64,000 nucleotides of DNA from CAVXHV01 sp963761445 (GCA_963761445.1 CAVXHV010000005.1:4340001-4404000), one strand, 5' to 3'; counted from the first letter of the stretch, positions 9,295-18,399 are shown. Made by a program: numbers and translations. Notes: generated by a model from the letters alone, not told the origin.

Positions 9295-9859
9295 ATGCGA
9301 TATTTCAGAATCCTGCCGGATGATTGTCGCTATCCGGAAAAGTGGTTCCTTGGCGAGCCTCAAACGGCGGCCGGGGAAGAGATCGATGCAATGGAACTCA
9401 CCTGCGGTGCGCATTACGCAGGTCCGGCGCCTTTAAACGTGCCCGTCGAACGGTTGGGAACGATGGTCGAATTTAATATTGCGTCATGTGACATGCCAGT
9501 CGTCTCCGAAGCGGTAGCAAATGCGCTCCGGCGCGTTGCGCCCAACGATTGCGAGTGGTTCCCGGTAACCGTTGGTTCCGGTCTATCGGGATATTTCGTC
9601 GTGAACGCCCTCTTTACCGAAGCCTGCGTCGACGAAGAGCGTTCAAAACTCATAATTCGGGACCCCGAACACGCCCATCCCAATCAAGTTGGTAAATATA
9701 AGATGATATTCCAACTGGCGATCGACCCCGCTCGTACGCGCAGGGCGCCACTTCTTCCGGGTAAAAGATTGGGCAGTTGCGCTTATCGCGTCTGAGCGGA
9801 TTAAAGACGCCTTAGAAGCGACCACCAACCTCGGTATCAAATTCGAACCGGTGTGCTAA
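9295..9859 (+). CDS. Imm11 (DUF1629) family immunity protein, one frameshift
   Basis: The start is the ATG at 9295 behind GGAG at a 7-nt spacing; a GTG at 9283 is the alternative. The first 150 residues (MRYFRI start, then EFNIASCDMPVVS, GYFVVNALF and LAIDPART) follow the Imm11/DUF1629 pattern. The frame ends early at 9795. In the next frame the expected C-terminus continues (GRHFFRVKDWAVALIASE, then NLGIKFEPVC) to a TAA at 9857-9859, so one base is shifted near 9740. About 188 residues after correction is the normal family length. It lies directly behind the AHH nuclease tip, which makes it the likely cognate immunity protein. Confidence 0.75.
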
Positions 9860-10015
9860 ACGGCTCGAGTACGACCAACGCGATCGCAATCCATGTCTCA
9901 AGAATCGTAACGGAACCGCACGAACAAGCATTGCGTTTTTAGCTCAACGCCGGCCCTTCTCCATCCGCCAGATCAAGCCTCTCGACCAGCGCAACAAAGC
10001 ATCACCAAGTCTTAA

Positions 10016-11153
10016 GCGCTCAACCATTCCTGGTATGGACCATCGAGCACGTCAATCTCCAACATTTCAACCTTCAGCAGCGACAGCTACACCGACGCAT
10101 ACACCGACAGTGGCACCCAGAGCGGCTACGGCCCCGGGCCCGGAATCGTCTCCGACACCCCAAGTTTCACCGGCTCCTACACGCACAGCGGTTGGGGCAG
10201 CACGACCGCCAGCAGCTCCTACACGATGGTTTCGTCCTACTTCAACCCGCAGACCGGAATGACGGTCACGTCGACGACCTCATTCAGCACGAGCACGGTT
10301 TACACCGAGTCCGACTCGAGGCTCGACACTGACACGGACACCGACTCACTCGACCCAGATAACGACGGCGGCAGCATCACATCCTCCTTCTCCTCGATGA
10401 CTTCGGCGGGCGGCGTCTCCGCGCTGACCTTCGGCACAAGTTACTCAGCCTGGAGCATGAACGACTCCGAGAGTCCCACCTCAGGATCTGGAGACGACGA
10501 CACCTGGGGCAACAGCACGATTACGTTCCAGGAGACGGGCGGCTCGCCGACGGTCAACAGTGCGTCGTACAACGTGACCTACAATAACACCCTATCGGCC
10601 GGAATCGTAACCGTCCCCGCCGCCGCATCCGTCTGGATACAAAAGGTCCAGGAGTTCGAGGGCGCAGTCGGCACCGCAGGCTCATCGGGCTCCGGAAGCT
10701 CATCCAGTTCGTCGGGCTCCTCGGCGCTATCAAGCTCCGGCTCCTCGGGCTCATCCGGTTCATCCAGCTCATCATCGTCATCGTCGCCAGGCACCGGTTC
10801 GAGCTCTTCGTCATCGAGCTCATCTGCCCCCGGCGCCACCGGCAATGCGCCACGCGCCCGCAGCCGCTGGCCCCTCCGCAAGAGCCGCGCAAGCCCCGCC
10901 TTTGCCCAACTCCGGCGGAATGATGGTGGCAGCCGGCACGATGACGATGCCGGCGATGAATGGAATGTCGGTCGGTGGTGGCCCCGGCGCGTCGGGCACC
11001 GTCGGCGCTGAAGACGAAGGCGGGCAGCAGTCCTGGCTCGGTACTGCATGGAACTGGCTCCTCAACTCCGCGGCGTCCGTGGTGAGCCCGTTCTCGGCAG
11101 GCGGTGCTGCAACGCCGCCATCGCACGGAGAAGCCAGACACCCATCGTCTTGA
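10016..11153 (+). pseudogene. Truncated Ser/Thr-rich stalk, copy 3, without toxin
   Basis: The coding frame opens after a TAA at 10013 with no start codon until ATG 10226. From 10031 to 10258 the DNA is nearly identical to 7457-7680 of copy 2. Upstream similarity fades within about 50 bases. The product has the same SSYFNPQTG, MTSAGGVSALTFG and VQEFEGAVG sections and a poly-Ser zone. At about 10845 the frame shifts by one base. The correct frame then runs PPLPNSGGMMVAAG and a W-rich stretch to 11153 and stops with no recognised toxin domain. It looks like a duplicated cassette that has lost its promoter end and its tip. It could also serve as recombination donor sequence. Confidence 0.7.
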
Positions 11154-11726
11154 GTCAGCTTATTCGGACGCGAGGCGCACGTCACTCGCGCACCAGTCCG
11201 AACTCCGCGCTCGCTATATCGTCGCGGCCGATGCCGCACGTCATACGCGCCGTAGCACCACCGTGAACAACGCTCTGCGCTTCGTCGCCGGCGCTTGCAC
11301 CGTCGGTCGCTGGTAACCGCTCAGTATGGACAGCGGTACTTCGTCGCTTACCGCGCCGCCCACGGCAACGCCGCTAGCTGGCCTCAAGTCAATAAGCAAC
11401 GGCTGAGACTTGAAGCGACCGGCCCAGAATCTTCCGCAAGAGCCCTCCTCGTGATTGGCGGTTCGGGCGACCCATTCGCACAAGCACCTCATGAACCACG
11501 ACAGATTCGACAGTCGGCCGCGCAATATCACCAGCCTGTCGGCGTCGGCAATGAGAATAGCTAGGTCTCGTCGGGTTCCGCCGCGCGCCGGTAACGAGGT
11601 GCATTTCGCTGCCGCGCCCCGTATTTGGTGGGTGTCTGGATTCCTTTCCAGCTCAGCGCGCAGAGAACGAGGTCCATGGACAGCCGCCCCCTCACGCCCT
11701 GCGAACCAGCGGAATGAAGCCGAGGT
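11154..11726. other. No confident gene
   Basis: Several overlapping frames are open here but none gives recognisable protein. One frame at 11104-11316 may be a remnant of the copy 3 tail, with weak resemblance to the region after the W-rich stretch of copy 2. No hairpin or repeat stands out. Confidence 0.4.
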
Positions 11727-12539
11727 TCAAGACGTCCCGAGTGGAACTGATTGACGGTTGATCGACTCCACGGCCGCGGTTCCTGGCAAGATCGCCACGA
11801 CCCGCGCCGGTCCCGCGCTGCCGCCCTGGATCTTCAGCGGGAAACAGGCCACCGTAAACCCGGACGGCGGCAGCGAGCCGAGGTTCACCAGGCGCTCGAT
11901 CTGCGAGTACGGCAGGTCGCACTGGTGTGCAGCCCAGAAGACTCCCTTCTCCCCGCGAGCCAGTGCTTCCTTTGCTTGCCGGTCAAGCGGCCCGTCCCAG
12001 CCCCAGGCGTCGATCCCCATCACGCGCACGCCCCGGTCATAAAGCCACCGAGTCGCCTCGGGGGTCACCGCAGGGCCCCGCCAGACATAATCCGGCTGAC
12101 CATAGAATTCGTCTCGCCCCGTCCTGATGAGCACAATGTCCAGCGGCTTGAGGTTGTACCCGATTTCGGAGAACTCCGTCTCCAGATCCGTCACCTCGAT
12201 CTTTTCGCCGTCGGCCTTGCGCGTCATGTCGAGAACCACCCCGTCGGAGAAGAACCACTCCAGCGGCAGCTCATCGATCGTGGCGGCCTTCTGTCCGCGG
12301 ATCACGCTGTTATAGTGCCAGGGCGCATCGACGTGCGTGACGCTGTGCGTCGCCAGCTTCGTGAACTCCTCGACCGCCCAGCCCTCGTTGTCTCTCAACA
12401 GGTCCGGCGAAACGTTGAGCATGCGCTCGATCTGTGACGCACCCTGGGCGTGGGAGAAGTAATTGATCTCAACCCGCTCGAACGGGAGAGCGTCGGGGCG
12501 GCTGGGAGCGATCGTTGCTGAGAGGTCGATGATTTGCAA
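11727..12539 (-). CDS. Cyclase family protein (kynurenine formamidase-like)
   Basis: The preferred start is TTG at 12539, with GAAGGG about 9 nt upstream. It gives about 270 aa, the usual family length. The frame is open further upstream, but those residues look non-coding. The metal-binding signature of the cyclase/kynurenine formamidase family is present as HSVTHVDAPWHY. GIDAWGWDGP and FWAAHQCDLPYSQIERL support the fold. Such enzymes are Zn- or Mn-dependent amidohydrolases acting on formamides or cyclic substrates, and the substrate here cannot be told. It lies 76 nt behind the Imm33-type gene on the same strand, but a functional link is not evident. Confidence 0.8.
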   Translation of the reverse strand: MQIIDLSATIAPSRPDALPFERVEINYFSHAQGASQIERMLNVSPDLLRDNEGWAVEEFTKLATHSVTHVDAPWHYNSVIRGQKAATIDELPLEWFFSDGVVLDMTRKADGEKIEVTDLETEFSEIGYNLKPLDIVLIRTGRDEFYGQPDYVWRGPAVTPEATRWLYDRGVRVMGIDAWGWDGPLDRQAKEALARGEKGVFWAAHQCDLPYSQIERLVNLGSLPPSGFTVACFPLKIQGGSAGPARVVAILPGTAAVESINRQSVPLGTS

Positions 12540-12615
12540 GCGGCGCGTCCCTTCTTGTCCAGCGCTGCGACAGTTTGCCCGATCCGGAACAATCGTTCCA
12601 GCCGGCAGCAGGGGG

Positions 12616-13317
12616 TCACTCGTGATGAAACTCGCTCGCCTTGCCGTCAGCCAATCGTCGTTGCCATGTGTCCAGAAAGCTGCCAGGGACGATGTCAAGC
12701 GGTTCACCTTCATGGAAGATCGTCACGCCCTTTTTGCGATCAACAACGATGGTCGCCCCTACGGGGAACGTCACAAACCCCTGGATGCCGTTCTGTCCAA
12801 GATACGCCTCGTACAGTGAAACGCAGCAGAGGTTGCCGATTTCGTTGTGGTCGTGCTTGCCGTCCAGGCAGCCGAGGAACCAGCCCGAATCCATTTCGTT
12901 TTTGCCTTCCGATCGAGTCATGAAGAAATCGCAGTCCGTGTATCGGGTGCAGGTGATCAGCGATTGACGGATCGTCGGGATCTGCATCTCGTGGCGGAGC
13001 GCCACGCTGTCCAGCATGAAAACCTGCAACATCTTCTGTCGGAGCGTTTGGGTGATGCCCGGAATCCATTGGATCGGCAGGGATTTCATGTCCGGCTCCT
13101 CCAGCGTGAGATGCCTCGGACCCTGCTCTTGAATCCTGGTAAGCATCCACCCGATCTGAAAGGTCTCACCGGGCCGAAAGACTGACCCGCCTGCGACCAT
13201 GCGCTCGATTGTTTCGACCATCTCGCGGATGTAGATATCCGGGACGGTCGTCTCGTCGGCGTCGAGCACGAACTCCGGGTGCCCGAACTTCTCACATTTT
13301 GTTGTGGATAGTTCCAT
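12616..13317 (-). CDS. Imm33 (DUF2185)-type immunity protein
   Basis: This 233-aa soluble protein resembles Imm33/DUF2185 in its C-terminal half, with DSGWFLGCLDG, NLCCVSLYEAYL and VTFPVGATIVVDR. The N-terminal half (KCEKFGHPEF, VPDIYIREMVETIERM) is a conserved-looking leader of unknown role that is frequent in larger proteins of this type. No toxin is next to it, so it is an orphan immunity gene. It may protect against toxins of neighbours or be left from a lost cassette of the nearby toxin locus. The family assignment is from motif memory only. Confidence 0.65.
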   Translation of the reverse strand: MELSTTKCEKFGHPEFVLDADETTVPDIYIREMVETIERMVAGGSVFRPGETFQIGWMLTRIQEQGPRHLTLEEPDMKSLPIQWIPGITQTLRQKMLQVFMLDSVALRHEMQIPTIRQSLITCTRYTDCDFFMTRSEGKNEMDSGWFLGCLDGKHDHNEIGNLCCVSLYEAYLGQNGIQGFVTFPVGATIVVDRKKGVTIFHEGEPLDIVPGSFLDTWQRRLADGKASEFHHE

Positions 13318-13326
13318 CGAGATCGA

Positions 13327-13755
13327 CTACGAATTCGTGGCCTTTCGCTCGGGATGTGAACACCACAGCTTCGCCGCCGACGGTCGCCAGCAGGTCACCC
13401 TTCGCGCTAAACCCGTGAGCGTCGCGTCCTGCTTAGCGCGCAGCTCGGGCGCGGCGCCACGTTTCCGTTGTTTGCCCTTGCGGACGTCTTCACGGCTTTC
13501 CGCTTCCACTTCACGCCAGAAAACCGCGTGGGGAACCCCCCCGGTCTCTTCGATCTGGCGCCGAGACTTGTCGAGGAGCGCCTGGAACTTAGGCGAATGT
13601 GCGAGCACGAGACGCTCCAATTCGTCTTCGTCCGTGACCGCCAGCAAGACCGCGACCGCCTTACCGTTGCGGGTGACGATAACGGGCCCTTCCTGGGTCT
13701 CCTTCAAATAGGCGCCCAAGCGGGCCTTCACATCCGCGACTGAGGCAATTTTCAT
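13327..13755 (-). CDS. Phd/YefM-type antitoxin
   Basis: The N-terminal 70 residues (MKIASVADVKARLGAYL, then GPVIVTRNGKAVAVLLAV) are the DNA-binding Phd/YefM fold of type II antitoxins, which repress their own operon and neutralise RelE- or VapC-type toxins. Residues 75-105 (LLDKSRRQIEETGG) are the usual C-terminal helix. The last 40 residues are basic and of low quality, and may be read past a small frameshift. No toxin gene lies directly upstream or downstream; the next gene, 10 nt on, is the Imm33-type protein. It is therefore an orphan antitoxin or has lost its partner. Confidence 0.75.
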   Translation of the reverse strand: MKIASVADVKARLGAYLKETQEGPVIVTRNGKAVAVLLAVTDEDELERLVLAHSPKFQALLDKSRRQIEETGGVPHAVFWREVEAESREDVRKGKQRKRGAAPELRAKQDATLTGLARRVTCWRPSAAKLWCSHPERKATNS

Positions 13756-14047
13756 CGTCGGCGTACACCAGAGCGAACGGAGTTCTTTTCGCCATGATGA
13801 TCAGAATTATAGTCACAGCGCGCCTGGCGGGCAAGGAGGACAACGACGTCCCTCTTGACCGACCGCATCGCAGCGTTCAGCCTGATCGACGATCATCCGA
13901 CTCTGTCACGATTCACCCGAAGAATGGCCGTTCCGGGGAATCGCTGCCTTGATCGATGAATGACAGTCGAGAGGAAAGCTCTGAAGCAACACGAACTCAA
14001 CCAGATTCAGCGCACCGGCTTCGAACACCGATCTCGGAGACTCCAGA

Positions 14048-14877
14048 ATGACCCTGCCAACGAATCTCGACTACCCGATCATCGCCATCGCTGACCTTCA
14101 CGGGCAGCTTGAACAACTGAAGCGGCTTGGTCGCCCGGCTCGAACAGATCGCGGAGTGGGACGACTGTGCGCCTCGTCTTCCTGGGCGACTTCGTTGATC
14201 GGGGTGAGGATATCCCCGGCTCGATCGACATGGTGCTCGAACTGCTGAGCCGGCAACCGGGAGGGTCCGCCGCCCTGGGAAACCATGATCTTGCCCTGGT
14301 GCGAGCAGCGCGGCTTGATGACTGTCCAGGTTCGCCCTACTGGATGGAGCACTATCTGCGCAGCTATGACCACGAGCAGACGTTCCTCGGCTACCTCGGT
14401 CGCAAACCGAATCACGATGCGTGTCAGTGGGAGAGTGATCTGGAGCAACTGAAGAGAGCGATCCCACCCGAGCATCGGGCGTTTCTGGTCTCGTTGCCCT
14501 GGGTGGTCGAGTCGCCCGGTCACCTGTTCTTGCACTGCGGGCTGTCGTTCGATTTAAGGGCAAGTGCAACCGAGCAGCTTGCGGCGCTCCATCGCAGGGA
14601 ATGGAACCGCTCGGTCATGAAGCCTGCCTTGGGCTCGGTCACCGATCAGAAATGGCAGCCCGAGTACCCCGTATGGATCGGCGCCGACAAAGGCTTGTCA
14701 GACGCACCACTGGCGTTTCCGGGCAAGGTCCAGGTCACCGGTCACGTGCGGGTCGCGAATCCCGACGTGAATCCTGTCCGAATTCGTCTGGATACCAGCG
14801 GTGGGTTTGGCGATCTCACGGCTTGCCTGCTGCGATCGAAGGACGCCGAGCCCGAGTTCATCTCGAGCAAGCCGTGA
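14048..14877 (+). CDS. PPP-type metallophosphoesterase (two frameshifts)
   Basis: The start ATG at 14048 has GGAG about 8 nt upstream. All metal motifs of the PPP/ApaH-PrpE superfamily are present but spread over three frames: IADLHGQ (14090), then after a shift near 14129 VARLEQIAEWDD, then after a shift near 14168 GDFVDRGED, LGNHDLAL, LHCGLSF and TGHVRVANP. The intact distal frame begins at GTG 14167 and encodes 236 aa. The protein would hydrolyse phosphoesters such as phosphoserine or dinucleoside polyphosphates. A second, intact phosphatase of the same superfamily lies on the other strand at 15728-16390. Confidence 0.8.
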
Positions 14878-14898
14878 AGACCACAGTTAGCCGTCTGG

Positions 14899-15564
14899 TC
14901 AGGATTTGCCCAGCAGGAGATCGATGGCCCAGCAGCCCTTGAAGTGCGCACTCAGTTGGCGGCAATGATCGAGGATATCGCGGTTAGCGCAACCCACGGC
15001 TTCGAGGGCGTCGGCGAGCATCGGCATCCGATCGAAACACCGCTCAGCGTAGATGGCCTGGGCGAGGTCCAGCGCGCTGGGTGCCAGCCAACCACGGTTT
15101 GGGATCACCGGTCGGAAGGGGTTGCCGAAGATCTCACGGAGCAAAACGGGATGCGGCATTTCAATTCGATTCTCAGCATACCACTCGGTGGCATCGGCAT
15201 CACAAGTCGTTATCGCCGCGACGTGGGCAGGGTAGTAAACCGTGTACCAGGCGGCCGTCGCAGCATAGGCGGCTAACGCAGGAGGACTTGTTTGGGAAGC
15301 CCCACCGCTCGCCTCGGCAGCCTCCGAAGCCGCTGTTAGTGCTTCTGCCGAAGCACTTTCCCGCTCAGATTGCCCAGCCAAGCCGTCGGCGTATCGTTCT
15401 GCGACTTCAATCGCCTTTCGGCTGCGCTTGTCTGCGAGCAAGTCCCATTGGAGGCGGCAGTAAGCGCAAGCGAAGAGCCGTAGCTTGCGGTCACTGGCTC
15501 TTCCCCGCAAGTAATAGACCATCACTGTCGGGTCAGTGCAAGCCAGCCAATCGGCTTCGATCAT
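14899..15564 (-). CDS. Planctomycete paralogue family protein (WLACTDP type)
   Basis: The start ATG at 15564 has GGGAAGAG just upstream; the frame is open to 15612. The product begins MIEADWLACTDP, continues SDRKLRLFACAYCR and RSRKAIEVAERYADGL, passes through an Ala/Ser-rich hinge, and ends with LREIFGNPFRP, LAQAIYAERCFDRMPMLADALE and CWAIDLLLGK. I recognise these blocks from a family present in many copies in Gemmata- and Isosphaera-like genomes. Its function is unknown to me. It is cytosolic, with no membrane segment. It lies between two phosphatase genes. Confidence 0.8.
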   Translation of the reverse strand: MIEADWLACTDPTVMVYYLRGRASDRKLRLFACAYCRLQWDLLADKRSRKAIEVAERYADGLAGQSERESASAEALTAASEAAEASGGASQTSPPALAAYAATAAWYTVYYPAHVAAITTCDADATEWYAENRIEMPHPVLLREIFGNPFRPVIPNRGWLAPSALDLAQAIYAERCFDRMPMLADALEAVGCANRDILDHCRQLSAHFKGCWAIDLLLGKS

Positions 15565-15727
15565 GGGCTCTTCCCACAGAGATGGAGGCGGCTCCGCTTC
15601 GTCAGTCACCACCGATTTCCCCGTACATCGTCAAGCAGCATGACAGCACGGCCGTTCCACGTTGCAGTCCATCGCACAGGGTCAGGTTATCGTCAGCCCC
15701 AGCGAGATCTCAGCGACAAACTTGGAA

Positions 15728-16390
15728 TCAAATCCTTCTCATGTGCCCTTCCCGGTCTGCCTGCCAGACCTCCTCCGTCTGAACTTCCAGAGCCGTCAGC
15801 CAGCCACCCCCGTAGCAATAAGTGTCGATGACCTTGACGTGCCCCAGGTCGAGAATTTCGCCGTTCTTCTGCGAGGTATGGCCGGCGATCACCGTTTTCC
15901 CCGAGTCATGGGGGCCGGGCGTCATCGTCCGCAAGGACTCCCACAGCAATACGCCGACATGTTGCTCATCCATCGGCGTATCCGAGAAGTAGTTGGCGTG
16001 GACGAAGATGTGCGTGTCCGTCTCGAAGTAATTGAGGCAGCGCCGGAGGAAGCCGAAGTGCTCTTCGGGGATGAGATCCAGGTCTCGTGCTGGGCCATAA
16101 GAGTCAAGGGTAGTGATTCCGCCCATGTCGAACAGCCACTCGATCGGACGCTTCCCCGACCTGACTTCCAGGAGCGCCTGGTCGTGATTCCCCAGAAGTG
16201 TGACGAGACGGCAGCGGTCTTCAAGCTCGATGAGCCTCGCGATGACACCCCGGCTGTCCGGCCCCCGGTTGATGTAGTCGCCCAAGGTGACGATGCAGTC
16301 ATCCGGGCGAAGTCGGATCGCTTCGAGAAGGGCATCGAGCGCCGCCGAACAGCCGTGGATGTCACCGATGGCGACTGTGCGTGGGTTCAT
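15728..16390 (-). CDS. Serine/threonine protein phosphatase-like metallophosphoesterase
   Basis: The start is taken as the ATG at 16390 (MNPRTVAIGDIHG), giving 220 aa; the frame is open to 16447. The motifs GDIHG, GDYINRGPDS, LGNHDQALL, HANY and AGHTS in order define an intact PPP-superfamily metallophosphoesterase close to bacterial PrpA-type protein phosphatases. It binds two metal ions and hydrolyses phosphomonoesters in the cytosol. It begins 17 nt after the stop of a truncated ADP-ribosylglycohydrolase on the same strand. The two may once have been co-transcribed. Confidence 0.85.
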   Translation of the reverse strand: MNPRTVAIGDIHGCSAALDALLEAIRLRPDDCIVTLGDYINRGPDSRGVIARLIELEDRCRLVTLLGNHDQALLEVRSGKRPIEWLFDMGGITTLDSYGPARDLDLIPEEHFGFLRRCLNYFETDTHIFVHANYFSDTPMDEQHVGVLLWESLRTMTPGPHDSGKTVIAGHTSQKNGEILDLGHVKVIDTYCYGGGWLTALEVQTEEVWQADREGHMRRI

Positions 16391-16406
16391 GGTTCGGGCG
16401 GCGTCC

Positions 16407-16601
16407 TTACGTGCAGCCGAATTCCTCGGTGAACTTGCGAGTGACATCGCCCAACGGCTCGTCGAGCAGCTCGTAGACTCGACTGGTAATCGTGTCGTCT
16501 GTGAATCGGCAGCGGAGATGGAAGAGGGGGAACTTGGTGGTCTTGATGGGCCGGGCCTCGTAGACCGAGCCGATGATATCCCCGGCGATGGCTCCGAGCA
16601 T
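16407..16601 (-). pseudogene. Truncated ADP-ribosylglycohydrolase (N-terminal fragment)
   Basis: The first 37 residues (MLGAIAGDIIGSVYEA, then RFTDDT) are the typical N-terminus of the DraG/ADP-ribosylglycohydrolase family, including the metal-binding TDDT. The family normally has 250-300 residues. Here the frame ends after 64, with an unrelated tail (RVYELLDEPLGDVTRKF). This is a truncated gene, presumably from deletion or recombination. Confidence 0.7.
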
Positions 16602-16713
16602 CGTGAGTTATTCCTAGCTCTCGTCAGAAATGCCGGTCAGTGGCTCAGCGAGATTATATCAGTGTCCGGTGTTCCAAAGGCACCCGAATTCGCGTTTGCG
16701 AGGATGTCGCGGC

Positions 16714-16812
16714 ATGAAAGAGATCCGCACCGAGATCGAGATCAATGCCTCCGCCGAGGAGGTCTGGTGAGTGCGGACCGATTTTGTCGCTTACCCCGAG
16801 TGGAATTTGTAG
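16714..16812 (+). pseudogene. SRPBCC/START-like domain remnant
   Basis: Starting at ATG 16714 the frame reads MKEIRTEIEINASAEEVW, stops at TGA 16768, then continues VRTDFVAYPEWN to TAG 16810. This is the characteristic first strand and helix of SRPBCC (polyketide cyclase/START-like) proteins with an in-frame TGA. The rest of the domain is missing. It is a short gene remnant. Confidence 0.6.
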
Positions 16813-17052
16813 GGCGCGGGTCTCGGGCACCCGAAGGGTCGCCGCCCCATTGTCGCCCTTCGCTCCGCGAAGGGACTCCTTCTCGGTTGGGCGCGGACTC
16901 CGACCCCGCCCGAACCGCGACCGAACGCCTCCAGACAGCCGACCCGTCAATCGACGATCCTCCTAGCACCAGATATTCTACGAATAGCCCGAGAGACAAC
17001 GCCCGATGCGGATGCTTGTCTCGAGGGCATCGACGATCGGTAGGAGGTCAGC

Positions 17053-17439
17053 ATGCGCTGGTTCGGGAAGAAGCAGGAACCGTCTCCCACAATCACGGAT
17101 CGCTACACGGGTAAACCGCTTTTGATTTTGCTTGAGAACTATGTTCTCAGTTGCATCGGATGTCTACCACAAAAAAAAGTGCCCGCTCTCACCGCCGCGG
17201 TTCAAAAAGTGTATGGCGGCGGAGATGACTGGAAGGCGACACTGCGGTCTACCCTCCATCTTGAAGATGTTCTCGACGACGACTTGAGGCGGATGTGGCT
17301 TCGCAACCAGGACCTGGCAAAACAAGCCAACGAGTTACTTCTACCCGAGGATTTCGCGCATGGTCGTGGATCAGAACTTCTCATCCCTGGTGCAGGACAG
17401 CAACGGCGAAGAACCACCTGGTGGGTGAGGAGCCGATGA
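17053..17439 (+). CDS. Hypothetical protein (C-terminal frameshift)
   Basis: The ATG at 17053 follows a near-perfect AGGAGGT ribosome binding site at an optimal distance, so the gene is real. The product begins MRWFGKKQEPSPTITDRY and is helical, with LLILLENYVLSCIGCLP and DDDLRRMWLRNQDLAKQ. After LLPEDFA the sensible continuation lies in another frame (RMVVDQNFSSLVQD) to a TGA at 17426, implying a one-base shift near 17360. I recognise no domain. It resembles small uncharacterised planctomycete proteins with an FARxVVDxNF end. Confidence 0.6.
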   Translation: MRWFGKKQEPSPTITDRYTGKPLLILLENYVLSCIGCLPQKKVPALTAAVQKVYGGGDDWKATLRSTLHLEDVLDDDLRRMWLRNQDLAKQANELLLPEDFAHGRGSELLIPGAGQQRRRTTWWVRSR

Positions 17440-17448
17440 GTTGTGAAT

Positions 17449-18399
17449 CTATTTGTCCATTCTATGTGCGCCCGCAGGCGTGGAGCCAACGGCCGCCCGC
17501 CGTCCAATGTCATTCGTCGCACACAATTTTGCATTGGGCATGCTCGACTTCCGCCGCGGTCTCCCCGGACTCCTGCGCCGTTCGCCTCGTAGCTTGCAAA
17601 CCGCCTTCAGCTCGATCTTCCGCACCCATTCCCTGGTCACACCCAGCCGATTTCCAATCTCACGAAGCGTCATGGGGGTTTCGTTGTCCAGACCGTATCG
17701 CGATGCCAGGACCATACGCTCCCGGCCGTCGAGACGCTCCAGACGGGCCCGCAAGCAAAACTCGTCGTCCAGGTCTTCTGCCGTCAGGCTCGGTGGGCCG
17801 GAGGAATTGCATGACGCGACGACGGACGACCATCCGCCCGATTCCGGCGCGACCGTGCTTTCCAGCTTGATTTGACGGGCGCACTGCGCCTCGAGCAGCA
17901 GCCGTTTCTGGGATTCGCTCAATCCGAGCGACGATGCCACTTCGTCGAAGCTGGGTGCCCGACCCAGCTCACTGCCCAGAGTCCGCTCCGCTTTCCGCCA
18001 TTTGCTTAACAAGCCCAGGATGTGACCAGGTAACCGGATGATCGCCGTCGAATTCGAAAGGGCGAGCCGGATCGATTGCTTGATCCAGTAGACCGCGTAA
18101 GTGCCAAACCTCACTCCAAAACGGGGATCGAACTTCTGTGCGGCACGGATCAGACCGAGATTCCCCTCGCCGATCAAGTCGTCCAGCGTCAGACCCTTCC
18201 CGGCATAATCCTGAGCGACCCTGACGACCAGTCGCAGGTTCGCCTCGACCAACCGGCTCAGCGCGTTCTGATCACCTTGAGCGATCGCGCCGGCCAACCT
18301 GCATTCCTCTGATGCCGTCAGAAGCGTTCTGTCGTCGATGGCGCAAAGCCAGGACGGTCGTTCCATCTGGTTCGTACAATCGGTTCGCGTGCGTTTCAT
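17449..18399 (-). CDS. Sigma-70 family RNA polymerase sigma factor (RpoD-like group)
   Basis: This 316-aa protein has sigma region 1.2 (LTASEECRLAGAIAQGD), region 2 with the core-binding and -10 recognition helices (LRLVVRVAQDYAGKGLTLDDLIGEGNLGL, read as separate motifs DLIGEGNLGL and YAVYWIKQSIR), region 3 (RLPGHILGLLSKWRKAE) and region 4 with a helix-turn-helix (LREIGNRLGVTREWVRKIE). Order and spacing fit a non-essential group 2 factor of the RpoD type, without a long region 1.1. The C-terminal 45 residues are basic and not typical. The start ATG has GGAAGAG about 9 nt upstream. It probably directs transcription of a stress or developmental regulon. Confidence 0.9.
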   Translation of the reverse strand: MKRTRTDCTNQMERPSWLCAIDDRTLLTASEECRLAGAIAQGDQNALSRLVEANLRLVVRVAQDYAGKGLTLDDLIGEGNLGLIRAAQKFDPRFGVRFGTYAVYWIKQSIRLALSNSTAIIRLPGHILGLLSKWRKAERTLGSELGRAPSFDEVASSLGLSESQKRLLLEAQCARQIKLESTVAPESGGWSSVVASCNSSGPPSLTAEDLDDEFCLRARLERLDGRERMVLASRYGLDNETPMTLREIGNRLGVTREWVRKIELKAVCKLRGERRRSPGRPRRKSSMPNAKLCATNDIGRRAAVGSTPAGAHRMDK

